The notes under the pieces were generated by a model. That model worked only from the letters and a program-made list of their open reading frames with translations. It ran no database searches and was not told the DNA's origin. Of a DNA stretch of 64,000 nt, positions 13,943 through 27,329 are shown piece after piece. Position 1 is the first letter of the stretch. Each line of letters begins with the position of its first letter. The translations under genes were made by a program, and so were the position numbers. Source of the DNA: Calliopsis andreniformis (taxonomy: Eukaryota; Arthropoda; Insecta; Hymenoptera; Andrenidae); contig NW_027480492.1 in assembly GCF_051401765.1 (NCBI RefSeq), forward strand, positions 1 through 64,000, in the 5' to 3' direction.

Positions 13943-14982
13943 GATTGAAGTATGAGGATTGAGGATTGAGGATTGAGGATTGAGGATTGAGGATCGAAGA
14001 TTGAGGATTGGGTATTGAGGATTGAAGAATGAGGATTGAGGATTGAGGATTGAGGATTGAGGATTGAAGATTGAGTATTGAGGATTGAAGAATGAGGATT
14101 GAGGATTGAGGATTGAGGATTGAGGATTGAAGATTGAGTATTGAGGATTGAAAATTGAGGATTGAGGATTGAGGATTGAGGATTGAGCATTGAAGATTGA
14201 GTATTGAGGATTGAAAATTGAGGATTGAGGATTGAGGATTGAAGACTGAATATTGATGATTGAATATTGAGGACTGAGGATTGAGGGTTGTGGATTGAGG
14301 ACGAGGACTGAGGGTTGGATATTGGTGTTTGAGGTCTGAGGATTAAGGATTGAGGATTGAGAATTGAGGATTGAGGATTGAGGATTGAAGATTGAGGATT
14401 GGGTATTGAGGATTGAAGAATGAGGATTGAGGATTGAGGTTTGAGGATTGAGGATTGCAGATTGAGTATTGAGGATTGAAGATTGAGGATTGAGGATTGA
14501 GGATTGAAGATTGAGGATTGAGGATTGAGGATTGAGGATTGAGGATTGAAGATTGAGTATTGAGGATTGAAGATTGAGGATTGAGGATTGAGTACTGAGG
14601 ATAGAGGATTGAGGATTGTGGATTGAAGGTTGAGAACTGAAGATTGAGTATTGAGGATTGAGGATTGAGGATTGAAGATTGAGGATTGAGGATTGAGGAT
14701 TGAGGATTGAGGACTGAGCATTGAAGATTGAAAATTGATGAATGAATATTGATGTTTGAGGTCTGAGGATTGAGGATTGAGGATTGAGGATTGAGGATTG
14801 AGTATTGAAGGTTGAGGATTGATGATTGAGGATTGAGGATTGAGGATTGAGGATTGAGGATTGAGGATTGAAGATTGAGTATTGAGGATTGAGGATTGAG
14901 GATTGAGGATTGAGGATTGTGGATTGAGGATTGGGTATTGAGGATTGGCGCTCGAGGTTTGAGGGTTGAGGATGTAGGATTG

Positions 14983-15181
14983 AAGAGAGAGGCCTGAGTG
15001 TTGAAGATTGAGTGTTGAGAATTGATGCTTGAGGTTTGAGATTTGATTATCGAATATTCTGAATTGAGTATTGAACCATGAGAATTCAGGATGTTCTATT
15101 GAGTATTGAGAATTGAGGATTGATGGTTGAGTATTGGGGATTGATGGTTGAGGGTTGAGTGTTGAATATTGAGCATTGAGG
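14983..15181. repeat. B-type landmark block
   Basis: This block shares its start (AAGAGAGAGGCCTGAGTGTTG) and its GAATTC (15082) with the block at 10436, at a fixed offset of 4547. Later copies read GATATTCT where these two read GATGTTCT. Shared private variants mark the two as a pair created by one copying event. Confidence 0.85.
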
Positions 15182-15584
15182 ATTGAGGATTGAGGATTGA
15201 TGATTGAGGATTGAAGATTGATTATTGATGATTGAAGATTGAGGATTGAGGATTGAGGGTTGAGGATTGAGGACGAGGACTGACGGTTGAGGATTGTGGT
15301 TTGAGGATTGAGGATTGAGGATTGAGGATTGAGGACTGAGGCTGAGGATTGAGGATTGAGCATAGAGGATTGAAGATTGAGGACTGGCGATTGAGGATTG
15401 AAGATTCAGGATTAAGGATTAAGGATTGGGGATTGAGGATCTAGGATTGGAGATTGATTATTGGGGATTGAAGATTGAGGTTTGAGGATTGAGGATTGAG
15501 AATTGAGAATTGAGGATGAGGACTGAGGGTTGAGGATTGAGGTTTGAGGAACGAGAATTGAGGAGAGAGGATTGAGGACTGAGG

Positions 15585-17480
15585 ATTGACGATTGAGTAT
15601 TGAAGATTGAGGATTTATGACTGAGGATTGAGGATTGCGGATTGAGGATTGAGGATTGAGGATTGAAGGTTGAGTATTGAGGATTGAATATTGAGGATTG
15701 TGGACTGAGGATTGAGGATTCAGTACTCAGGATTGACGATTGAGTATTGAAGATTGAGGATTTATGACTGAGGATTGAGGATTAAGGATTGAAGATTGGG
15801 GATTGAGGATCTAGGATTGGAGATTGATTATTGAGGATTGAATATTGAGGATTGTGGACTGAGGATTGAGGATTGAGTACTCAGGATTGACGATTGAGTA
15901 TTGAAGATTGAGGATTTATGACTGAGGATTGAGGATTAAGGATTGAAGATTGGGGATTGAGGATCTAGGATTGGAGATTGATTATTGAGTATTGAGGATT
16001 GAAGATTGGGGATTGAGGATCTAGGATTGGAGATTGATTATTGAGGATTGAAGATTGAGGATTGAGGATTGAGGATTGAGAATTGAGAATTGAGGATGAG
16101 GACTGAGGGTTGAGGATTGAAGATTGAGGATTGAGGATTGAGGATTGAGGATTGAGGATTGAGGACTGAGGATTGACGATTAAGGATTGAGGATTGAGGA
16201 TTGAGGATTGAATATTGAGGATTGGGTATTGAGTATTGAAGTATGAGGATTGAGCATTGAGGATTGAGTATTGAGTACTGAGGATTGAGGATTCAGGATT
16301 GAAGATTGAGGATTGGGGATTGAGGATTGACGATTGAGGATTGAGTATTGAGGATTGAGGGTTGAGGATTGAGGATTGAAATTGAGTATTGAGGATTGAG
16401 GATTGAAGATTGAGGATTGGGTATTGAGGATTGAAGATTGAGGATTGAAGATTGAGTATTGAGGATTGAATATTGAGGATTGAGGATTGAGGATTGAGGA
16501 TGGAGGATTAGGTCTGAGGGTTGAGGATAGAGGTTTGAGGACTGAGGACTGAGGATAGAAGATTGAGAATTGAGGATTGAGGATTGAGGATTGACGATTG
16601 AGGATAGGGTATTGAGGATTGGAGTATGAGGATTGAGGATTGAGGATTGAGGATTGAGGATTGAGGATCGAAGATTGAGGATTGGGTATTGAGGATTGAA
16701 GAATGAGGATTGAGGATTGAGGATTGAGGATTGAGGATTGCAGATTGAGTATTGAGGATTGAAGGATGAGGATTGAGGATTGAGGATTGAGGATTGGGGA
16801 TTGAAGATTGAGTATTGAGGATTGAAAATTGAGGATTGAGGATTGAGGATTGAGGATTGAGCATTGAAGATTGAGTATTGAGGATTGAAAATTGAGGATT
16901 GAGGATTGAGGATTGAAGATTGAATATTGATGATTGAATATTGAGGATTGAGGATTGAGGGTTGTGGATTGAGGACGAGGACTGAGGGTTGGATATTGGT
17001 GTTTGAGGTCTGAGGATTAAGGATTGAGGATTGAGAATTGAGGATTGAGGATTGAGGATTGAAGATTGAGGATTGGGTGTTGAGGATTGAAGAATGAGGA
17101 TTGAGGATTGAGGTTTGAGGATTGAGGATTGCAGATTGAGTATTGAGGATTGAAGATTGAGGATTGAGGATTGACGATTGAAGATTGAGGATTGAGGATT
17201 GAGGATTGAGGATTGAGGATTGAAGATTGAGTATTGAGGATTGAAGATTGAGGATTGAGGATTGAGGACTGAGGATAGAGAATTGAGGCTTGTGGATTGA
17301 AGGTTGAGAATTGAAGATTGAGTATTGAGGATTGAGGATTGAGGATTGAAGATTGAGGATTGAGGATTGAGGATTGAGGATTGAGGACTGAGGATTGAAG
17401 ATTGAAAATTGATGAATGAATATTGATGTTTGAGGTCTGAGGATTGAGGATTGAGGATTGAGAATTGAGGATTGAGGATT
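15585..17480. repeat. Higher-order repeat II, copy 2 (shortened)
   Basis: This is the second copy of the 2.7-2.85 kb unit, starting with the TTTATGACTG trio at 15614, 15761 and 15915. It lacks the extra 111-bp unit. It also adds a local duplication of the GATCTAGGATTGGAGATTG element, seen at both 15962 and 16013. The right edge is approximate: the match to copy 1 fades near 17.4-17.5 kb. Confidence 0.78.
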
Positions 17481-20097
17481 GAGGATTGAAGATTGAGGAT
17501 TGGGTATTGAGGATTGAAGAATCAGGATTGAGGATTGAGGTTTGAGGATTGAGGATTGCAGATTGAGTATTGAGGATTGAATATTGAGGATTGAGGATTG
17601 AGGATTGAGAATTGAGGATTGGGGATTGAAGATTGAGTGTTGAGGATTGAAGATTGAGGATTGAGGATTGGCGATTGAGGATTGAGTATTGAGTATTGAG
17701 AATTGAGGATTGAGGATTGAAGATTGATCATTGAGGATTGAAGGTTGAGGATTGAGGATTGAGGATTGAGGATTGAGGATTGAAGATTGAGGATTGGGTA
17801 TTGAGGATTGAAGACTGAGGATTGGGGATTGAGCATTGACGATTGAGTATTGAGTATTGAGGATTGAGAATTGGGGATTGATGATTGAAGATTGAGTATT
17901 GAGGATTGAACATTGAGGATTGAAGATTGAGGGCTGAGTGTTGAGGGTAGAGTGATGAGAATTGATGTTTGTGGTTTGAGATTTGAAGATTGAAGAATGG
18001 GCATTGAGTATTGAAAACTGTGAATTGAGGATATTCTATTGAAGTTTGAGGATTGACAATTCATTGTTGAGGACTGAGGGCTGAAGATTGAGGATTTAGG
18101 ATTGAGGATTCGGGATTGAGGTTTGAGGACTGAGGATTGAGGGTTGAGGATTGAGGATTGAGAATTGACGCTTGAGGATTGAGGATTGAGGATGGAGGAT
18201 TGAAGAGAGAGGACCGAGTGTTGAGGATTGATGTTTGAGGATTGAGATTTGATTATTGAATATTTTGGATTGAGTATTCAACCATGAGGATTCAGTATAT
18301 TCTATTGAGTATTGAGAACTGAGGATTGATGGTTGAGTATTGAGGATTGATGGATGAGGGTTGTGTGTTGAATATTCAGGATTGAGGGTTGAGGATTGAG
18401 GATTGAGGATTAAGGATTGAAGATTGAGTATTGATGATTGAATATTGAGGACTGAGGATTGAGGTTTGAGGATTGAGGACGAGGACTGACGGTTGAGGAT
18501 TGAGGTTTGAGGATCGAGTATTGAGGATTGAGAATTGAGGATTGAGGATTGAAGATTGAGCATTGAGGATTGAAGATTGAGGATTGAGGATTGAGGATTG
18601 AGGATTGACGCTTGAGGATTGAGGGTTGAGGATGGAGGATTGAGGATTGAGGATTGCAGACTGAGTATTGAGGATTGACGATGGGAGGATTGAGGATTGA
18701 GGATAGAAGATTGAGGATTGGGGCTGAGGATTCAAGATTGGGGATCGAAGATTGAGAATTGAGGATTGAAGATTGATAATTGTGGATTGAGGATTGAACA
18801 TTGAGGACTGAGTATTGAGGATTGAGGATTGAGGATTGAGGATGAGGGCCGAGGGTTGAGGATTGTGGTTTGAGGACTGAGGACTGAGGATTGAGGATTG
18901 AGAATTGAGGATTGAGGATTGAGGGTTGAAGATTGAGGATTGGGTATTGAGGATTGAAGAATGAGGATTGAGGATTGTGGATTGAGGATTGAAGATTGAG
19001 GATTGTGTATTGAGGATTGAAGAATGGGGATTGAGGATTGAGGATTGAGGATTGAGGATTGAATATTGTGTATTGAGGATTGAAGATTGACTATTGAGTA
19101 TTGCGAATTGAGGATTGAGGGTTGAGGATTGAGGATTCAGGATTGAAGATTGAGTATTGAGGATTGAAGGTTGAGGATTGTGGATTGAGGATTGAGGATT
19201 GAGGCTTGAATATTGATGATTGGGGACTGAGAGTTGAGGGTTGAGTGATGAGAATTGAAGTTTGTGGATAGAGATTTGAAGATTGCAGGTTGAGTATTGA
19301 GTATTGAAAACTGTGAATTCATGATATTCTATTGAGGATTGAGGATTGACCACTGATTGTTGAGGACTGTGGCCTGAAGGTTGAGGATTCAGGATTGAGG
19401 ATTCAGGATTTAGGTTTCAGGACTGAGGATTGGGGATTGAGGATTGAGGATTGAGGATTGAGGATTGAGGATTGAAGACTGAGGATTGGGTACTGAGGAT
19501 TGAACATTGAGGATTGAGGATTGAGGACTGAGGATTGAAGATTGAGAACCGAGTGTTGAGGGTAGTGTGATGAGAATTGATGTTTGTGGATAGAGATTTG
19601 AAGATTGGAGAATGGGGATTGAGTATTGAAAACTGTGAATTTAGGATATTCTATTGAGGATTGAGGATTGACAATTTATTGTTGAGGACTGAGGGCTGAA
19701 GATTGAGGATTCAGGATTGATGATTCGGGATTGAGGTTCGAGGACTGAGGATTGAGGTTTGAGGATTGAGGATTGAGGGTTGACGCTTGAGGATTGAGGA
19801 TTGATGGTTGAGTATTGAGGATTGATGGATGATTGTTGTGTGTTGAATGTTGAGGATTGAGGATTGAGGATTGAAGATCGAGTATTGATGATTGAATATT
19901 GAGGATTGAGGATTGAAGATTGAGGATTGGGTATTGTGGATTGAAGGATGATGATTGAGGATTGAGGATTGAGGAATGAGGATTGAATATTGAGTATTGA
20001 CGATTGAAGATCGACTATTGAGGATTGCGAATTGAGGATTGATGATTGAGGAGTGAAGATTGAGGATTGAGTATTGAGGATTGAGGATTGAGGATTG
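17481..20097. repeat. Mosaic heptamer satellite with A and B blocks
   Basis: This stretch is heptamer array with A blocks near 17.94, 19.23 and 19.56 kb and a B block near 18.20 kb. The A cores now read GATATTCTATTG, unlike the GATATTAT of the left end. The B block near 18.20 kb has lost the GAATTC (it reads GAGGATTC). A partial B tail occurs near 19.80 kb. A GAATTC created inside an A block lies at 19315. No gene is seen. Confidence 0.75.
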
Positions 20098-23000
20098 AGG
20101 GTTGTGGATTGAGGATGAGGACTGAGGGTTGAATATTTATGTTTGAGGTCTGAGGATTGAGGATTGAGGATTGAGAATTGAGGATTGAGGATTGAGGATT
20201 GAAGATTGAGGACTGGGTATTGAGGATTGAGGATTGAGGCTTGAAGATTGAGGATAGGGTATTGTGGATTGAAGGATGATGATTGAGGATTGAGGATTGA
20301 GGAATGAGGTTTGAATATTGAGTATTGACGATTGAAGATCGACTATTGAGGATTGCGAATTGAGGATTGAGGATTGAGGATTGAGGATTGAAGATTGAGT
20401 ATTGAGGATTGAATGTTGAGGATTGTGGATTGAGGATTGAGGATTGAGGCTTGAATATTGAGGATTGGGGATTGAGTTTTGAGGGTTGAGTGATGAGAAT
20501 TGATGTTTGTGGATAGAGATTTGAAGATTGCAGGTTGAGTATTGAGTATTGAAATCTGTGAAATCATGATATTCCGTTGAGGATTGAGGATGGACCACTG
20601 ATTGTTGAGGACTGTGGGCTGAAGATTGAGGATTCAGGATTGAGGATTCAGGATTTTGGTTTCAGGACTGAGGATTGGGGATTGAGGATTGAGGATTGAG
20701 GATTGAGGATTGAGGATTGAAGACTGAGGATTGGGTACTTAGGATTGAACACCGAGGATAGAGGATTGATGATTGAGGAGTGAAGATTGAGGATTGAGGA
20801 TTGAGGATTGAGGATTGAGGATTGAGGATTGAAGATTGAATATTGATGATTGACGATTGAGGGTTGAGGATTGAGGGTTGTGGATTGAGGACGATGACTG
20901 AGGGTTGAATATTGATGTTTGAGGTCTGAGCATTGAGGATTGAGAATTGAGAATTGAGGATTGAGGATTGAAGATTGAGGATTGGGTACTGAGGATTGAA
21001 GAATGAGGATTGAGGAATGAGGATTGAGGATTGAGTATTGAGGATTGAAGATTGAGTATTGAGGATTGAATATTGAGGATTGAGGATTGAGGATTCAGGA
21101 TTGAGGACCCAGGATTGATGTTTGAGGACTGAGGATTGCGGATTGAGGATTGAGGATTGAGGATTGAGGATTGGGGATTGAGGATGAGGGCTGCGGGTTG
21201 AGGATTGGGGTTTGAGGACTAAGGACGGAGGATTGAGGATTGAGAATTGAGGATTGAGGATTGAGGATTGAAGATTGAGGATTGGGTATTGAGGATCGAA
21301 GAATGAGGATTGAGGATTGAGGATTGAGGATTGAGGATTGAATATTGAGTATTGAGGATTGAAGATTGACTATTGAGGATTGCGAATTGAGGATTGAGTA
21401 TTGAGGATTGAAGATTGAGGATTGAGGATTGAGGATTGAGGATTGATGATTGAGGATTGAGGATTGAGGATTGAGGATTGAGGATTGAGGATTGAGGATT
21501 GAGGGTTGTGGATTGAGGATGAGGACTGAGGGTTGAATATTTATGTTTGAGGTCTGAGGATTGAGGATTGAGGATTGAGAATTGAGGATTGAGGATTGAG
21601 GATTGAAGATTGAGGACTGGGTATTGAGGATTGAGGATTGAGGATTGAAGATTGAGGATAGGGTATTGTGGATTGAAGGATGATGATTGAGGATTGAGGA
21701 TTGAGGATTGAGGATTGAATATTGAGTATTGACGATTGAAGATCGACTATTGAGGATTGCGAATTGAGGATTGAGGGTTGAGGATTGAGGATTGAAGATT
21801 GAGTATTGAGGATTGAATGTTGAGGGTTGTGGATTGAGGATTGAGGATTGAGGCTTGAATATTGAGGATTGGGGATTGAGTTTTGAGGGTTGAGTGATGA
21901 GAATTGATGTTTGTGGATAGAGATTTGAAGATTGCAGGTTGAGTATTGAGTATTGAAAACTGTGAAATCATGATATTCCATTGAGGATTGAGGATGGACC
22001 ACTGATTCTTGAGGACTGAGGTCTGAAGATTGAGGATTCAGGATTGAGGATTCAGGATTGTGGTTTGATGACTGAGGATTGAGGATTGAGGATTGAGGAT
22101 TGAGGATTGAGGATTGAGGATTGAGGATTGAGGATTGAGGATTGAAGATTGAGGATTGGGTATTGAGGATTGAAGAATGAGGATTGAGGATTGAGGATTG
22201 AGGATTGAGGATTGAATATTGAGTATTGAGGATTGAAGGTTGACTATTGAGGATTGCGAATTGAGGATTGAGGAATGAGGATTGAGGATTCAGGATTGAA
22301 GATTGAGGATTGTGTATTGAGGACTGAAGAATGAGGATTGAGGATTGAGGATTGAGGATTGAGGCTTGAATATTGAGGATTGGGGACTGAGTGTTGAGGG
22401 TTGAGTGATGAGAATTGAAGTTTGTGGATAGAGATTTGAAGAATGCAGGTTGAGTATTCAGTATTGAAAGCTGTGAATTCATGAAATTCTATTGAGGATT
22501 GAGGATTGACCACAGATTGTTGAGGACTGTGGGCTGAAGATTGAGGATTCAGGATTGAGGATTCAGGATTTAGGTTTGAGGACTGAGGATTGAGGCTTGA
22601 GGATTGAGGATTGAGTATTGAGGATTGAGGATTGAAGACTGAGGATTGGGTATTGAGAATTGAACATTGAGGACTGAGGATTGAGGATTGAGGAGTGAAG
22701 ATTGTGGATTGAGGATTGAGGATTGAGGATTGAGGATTGAGGATTGAGGATTGAGAATTGAGGATTGAGGACTGAGGATTGAGGATTGAGGGTTGAGTAT
22801 TGAATATTGAGTATTGAGGGTTGAAGATTGACTAATGAGGATTGCGAATTGAGGATTGAGGATTGAGGATTGAGGATTGGGGATTGGGTATTGAGGATTG
22901 AAGAATGAGGATTGAGGATTGAGGATTGAGGATTGAGGATTGAAGATTGCGGATTGAGGTTTGAGGATTGAGGATTGAGTATTGAGTATTGAGTATTGAA

Positions 23001-24600
23001 GATTGTGGATTGAGGATTGAGGTTTGAGGATTGCGGATTGAGGATTGAGGATTGATGATTGAAGATTGAATATTGATGATTAAAGATTGAGGGTTGAGGA
23101 TTGAGGGTTGTGGATTGAGGACGAGATCTGAGTGTTGAATATTGATGTCTGAGGTCTGAGGATTGAGGATTGAGAATTGAGAATTGAGGAATGAGGATTG
23201 AAGATTGAGGATTGGGTATTGAGGATTGAGGATTGATGATTGAGGATTGAGGATTGAGGATTGAGGATTGAGGATTGAGGATTGAGGATTGAGGATTGAA
23301 GATTGAGTATTGAGGATTGAATATTGAGGATTGAGGATTGAGGATTCAGGATTGAGGACCCAGGATTGAGGTTTGAGGACTGAGGATTGCGGATTGAGGA
23401 TTGAGGATTGAGGATTGAGGATTGGGGATTGAGGATGAGGCCTGCGGGTTGAGGATTGGGGTTTGAGGACTAAGGACGGAGGATTGAGGATTGAGAATTG
23501 AGGATTGAGGATTGAGGATTGAAGATTGAGGATTGGGTATTGAGGATCGAAGAATGAGGATTGAGGATTGAGGATTGAGGATTGAGGATTGAATATTGAG
23601 TATTGAGGATAGAAGATTGACTATTGAGGATTGCGAATTGAGGATTGAGTATTGAGGATTGAAGATTGAGGATTGAGGATTGAGGATTGGGGATTGAGGA
23701 TGAGGCCTGCGGGTTGAGGATTGGGGTTTGAGGACTAAGGACGGAGGATTGAGGATTGAGAATTGAGGATTGAGGATTGAGGATTGAAGATTGAGGATTG
23801 GGTATTGAGGATCGAAGAATGAGGATTGAGGATTGAGGATTGAGGATTGAGGATTGAGGATTGAGGATTGAGGATTTAGGATTGAGGGTTGTGGATTGAG
23901 GATTGAGGATTGAGGATTGAGGATTGAGGATTGAGGATTGAGGATTGAGGCTTGTGGATTGAGGATGAGGACTGAGGGTTGAATATTTATGTTTGAGGTC
24001 TGAGGATTGAGGATTGAGGATTGAGAATTGAGGATTGAGGATTGAGGATTGAAGATTGAGGACTGGGTATTGAGGATTGAGGATTGAGGATTGAAGATTG
24101 AGGATAGGGTATTGTGGATTGAAGTATGATGATTGAGGATTGAGGATTGAGGATTGAGGATTGAATATTGAGTATTGACGATTGAAGATCGACTATTGAG
24201 GATTGCGAATTGAGGATTGAGGATTGAGGATTGAGGATTGAAGATTGAGTATTGAGGATTGAATGTTGAGGATTGTGGATTGAGGATTGAGAATTGAGGC
24301 TTGAATATTGAGGATTGGGGATTGAGTTTTGAGGGTTGAGTGATGAGAATTGATGTTTGTGGATAGAGATTTGAAGATTGCAGGTTGAGTATTGAGTATT
24401 GAAAACTGTGAAATCATGATATCCCATTGAGGATTGAGGATGGACCACTGATTGTTGAGGACTGTGGGCTGAAGATTGAGGATTCAGGATTGAGGATTCA
24501 GGATTTAGGTTTCAGGACTGAGGATTGGGGATTGAGGATTGAGGATTGAGGATTGAGGATTGAGGATTGAGGACTGAGGATTGGGAACTTAGGATTGAAC
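20098..24600. repeat. Three dispersed copies of a 0.6-kb segment in satellite
   Basis: A segment starting at GAGGGTTGTGG and running through GAATATTTATG to an A block lies at about 20.10-20.70 kb. It recurs at about 21.50-22.07 kb (offset 1404, from GAATATTTAT at 20131 and 21535) and at 23.95-24.55 kb (offset 3850, to 23981). The A blocks of these copies share the private core GTGAAATCATGATATYCC, in which the usual GTGAATTG has mutated. They are therefore one lineage. A further A block near 22.40 kb keeps GTGAATTC and belongs to another. The sequence between the copies is ordinary heptamer array. Confidence 0.82.
23420..23950. repeat. 265-bp tandem duplication
   Basis: CCTGCGGGTTGAGG occurs at 23441 and 23706 inside matching flanks that include GGGGTTTGAGGACTAAGG and GGATCGAAGAATGAGG. 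An older single copy lies at 21190 with GCTGCGGG. The two tandem copies share the derived first base C, so they duplicated after separating from the 21.2 kb copy. The unit contains one GAGGAT 6-mer and is one base short of a heptamer multiple. Confidence 0.87.
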
Positions 24601-27329
24601 ACTGAGGATTGAGGATTGATGATTGAGGAGTGAAGATTGAGGATTGAGGATTGAAAACTGATTGTTGAGGTCTGAGGTCTGAAGATTGAGGATTCAGGAT
24701 TGAGGATTCAGGATTGAGGTTTGAGGACAGAGGATTGATTATTGAGGATTGAGGCTTGAGGATTGAGGATTGAAAATAGAGGATTGAGGATTGAGGATGA
24801 GGGCTGAGGGTTGAGGATTGTGATTTGAGGACTGAGGACTGAGGATTGAGGAATGAGAAGTGAGGATTCAGGATTGAGGATTGAAGATTGAGGATTGGGT
24901 ATTGAGGATTGAAGAATGAGGATTGAGAAATGAGGATTGAGGATTGAGGATTGAATATTGAGTATTGAGGACTGAAGCCTGACGATTGAGGATTGAGGAT
25001 TGAGGATTGAGGATTGAGGATGGATTATTGAAGATTGTGTATTGAGAATTGGAAATTGAGGATCGAGGATTGAGGATTTAGGATTGAGGGTTGAGTATTG
25101 AGGATTGAGAATTGAGGATTGAGGATTGAGGATTGAGGATTGAGGATTGACGCTTGAGGATTGAGGGTTGAGGATGGAGGATTGAAGAGAGTGGACTGAG
25201 TGTTGAGGATTGAGTGTTGAGAATTGATGTTTGAGGATTGAGATGTGATTATTCAATATTGTGGATTGAGTATTGAACCATGAGAATTCAGGATTCTCTA
25301 TTGAGTATTGAGAATTGAGGATTGATGATTGAGTATTGAGGATTGATGGTTGAGGTTTGAGTGTTGAATATTGAGGACTGAGGATTGAGCATTGAGGATT
25401 GAGGATTGAGGATTGAAGATTGAGTGTTGATGATAGAAGATGGGAGGATTGAGGATTGAGGGTAGAGGATTGAGGACGAGGACTGTCGGTTGAGGATTGA
25501 GGTTTGAGGATTGTGGATTGAGGATGAGAATGAGGGCTGAGGGTTGAGGATTGAGGTTTGAGATTAGAATCCTGAGAATTCAGGATGTTCTATTGAGTAT
25601 TGAGAATTGAGGATTGATGGTTGAGTATTGAGGATTGAGGATTGAGGATTGAGGATTGAGTATTGAAGATTGAGGATTGATGATTGAGGATTGATGATTG
25701 AGGATTGAGGATTGAGGATTGAGGATTGAAGATTGAGTATTGAGGATTGAAGATTGAGGATTGAGGATTGAGGATTGAGGATTGAGTATTGAGGATAGAA
25801 GATTCAGGATTGGGGACTGAGGATTGAAGATTGAGGATTGAGGATTGAGGATTGAGGATTGAGGATTGAGGATTGAAGATTCAGTATTGAGGATTGAAGA
25901 TTGAGGATTGAGGATTGAGGATTGAACGTTGAGGACTGAGTGTTGAGGTTTGAGAATTGATGTTTGTGGATAGAGGTTTGAAGATTGCAGATTGAGTATT
26001 GAGTGTTGACAACTGTGAATTGAGGATATTCTATTGAGGATTGAGGATTGACTACTGATTGTTGAGGACTGAGGGCTGAAGATTGAGGACTCAGGATTGA
26101 GGATTCAGAATTGAGGTTTGAGGACTGAGGATTGAGGATTGAAGAGTGAGTATTGAGGATTGAAGATTGAAGATTGCGGATTGTCGATTGAGGATTGAGG
26201 ATGAGGGCTGACGATTGAGGATTGAGGTTTGAGGACTGAGGACTGAGGATTGAGGATTGAGAATTGAGGATTGAGGATTGAGGATTGAATATTGAGGATT
26301 GGGTATTGAGGATTGAAGAATGAGGATTGAGGATTGAGGATTGAAGATTGTAGATTGAGTATTGAGGATTGAAGATTGACGATTGAGGATTGAGAATTAA
26401 GGATTGAAAATTGAGGAATGTGCATTGAAGATTGAGTATTGAGGATTGAAGGTTGAGGATTGTGGATTGAGGATTGAGGATTGTGGATTGAACATTGAGG
26501 ATTGGGGACTGAGTGTTGAGGGTTGAGTGATGAGAATTGATGTTTGTGGATTGAGATTTGAAGATTGAAGAATGGGGATTGAGTATTGAAAGCTGTGAAT
26601 TGAGGATATTCTATTGAGGATTGAGGATTGACAATTGATTGTTGAGGACCGACGGCTGAAGATTGAATATTCAGTATTGAGGATTCCGGATAGAGGTTTG
26701 AGGACTGAGGATTGAGGTTTGAGGATTGAGGATTGAGGATTGACGCTTGAAGATTGAGGATTGAGGATGGAGGATTGAAGAGAGAGGACTGAGTATTGAG
26801 GATTGAGTGTTGAGAATTGATGCTTGGTGATTGAGATTTGATTATTGAATTTTGTGGATTGAGTATTGAACCGTGAGAATTCAGGATATTCTATTGAGTA
26901 TTGAGAATTGAGGTTTGATGGCTGAGGGCTGTGTGTTGAATATTGAGGATTGGGTATTGAGGCTTGAGGATTGAGGATTGAAGATTGAGGATTGGGGATT
27001 GAGTATTGACGATTGAGGATTGAGTACTGAGGATTGAGAATTGAGGATTGAGGATTGAGGATTGAGTATTGAGGGTTGAAGATTGAGGATTGAGGATTGA
27101 GGATAGAACATTGAGGACTGAGTGTTGATGGTTGAGTGATGAGAATTGATGTTTGTGGATTGAGATTTGATGTTTGAAGAATGGGGATCGAGTATTTAAA
27201 ACAGTGAATTGAGGATATTCTATTGATGATTGAGGATTGACAATTAATTTTTGAGGACTGAGGGCTGAAGATTGAGGATTCAGGATTGAGGATTCTGGAT
27301 TGAGGTTTGAGGACTGAGGATTGACGGTT

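Larger units (their letters stand above)
12738..15584. repeat. Higher-order repeat II, copy 1
   Basis: This copy opens with three short units carrying the rare word TTTATGACTG at 12767, 12914 and 13068 (spacings 147 and 154, that is 21 and 22 heptamers). The same three words recur at 15614, 15761 and 15915 with identical spacings, a uniform offset of 2847. Further right the offset falls to 2785 (TTGAAATTGA at 13591 and 16376) and then 2674 (TTGAGGGTTG at 14281 and 16955) because of internal deletions. The copy also contains a 111-bp tandem and, near its end, a B block. Confidence 0.82.
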
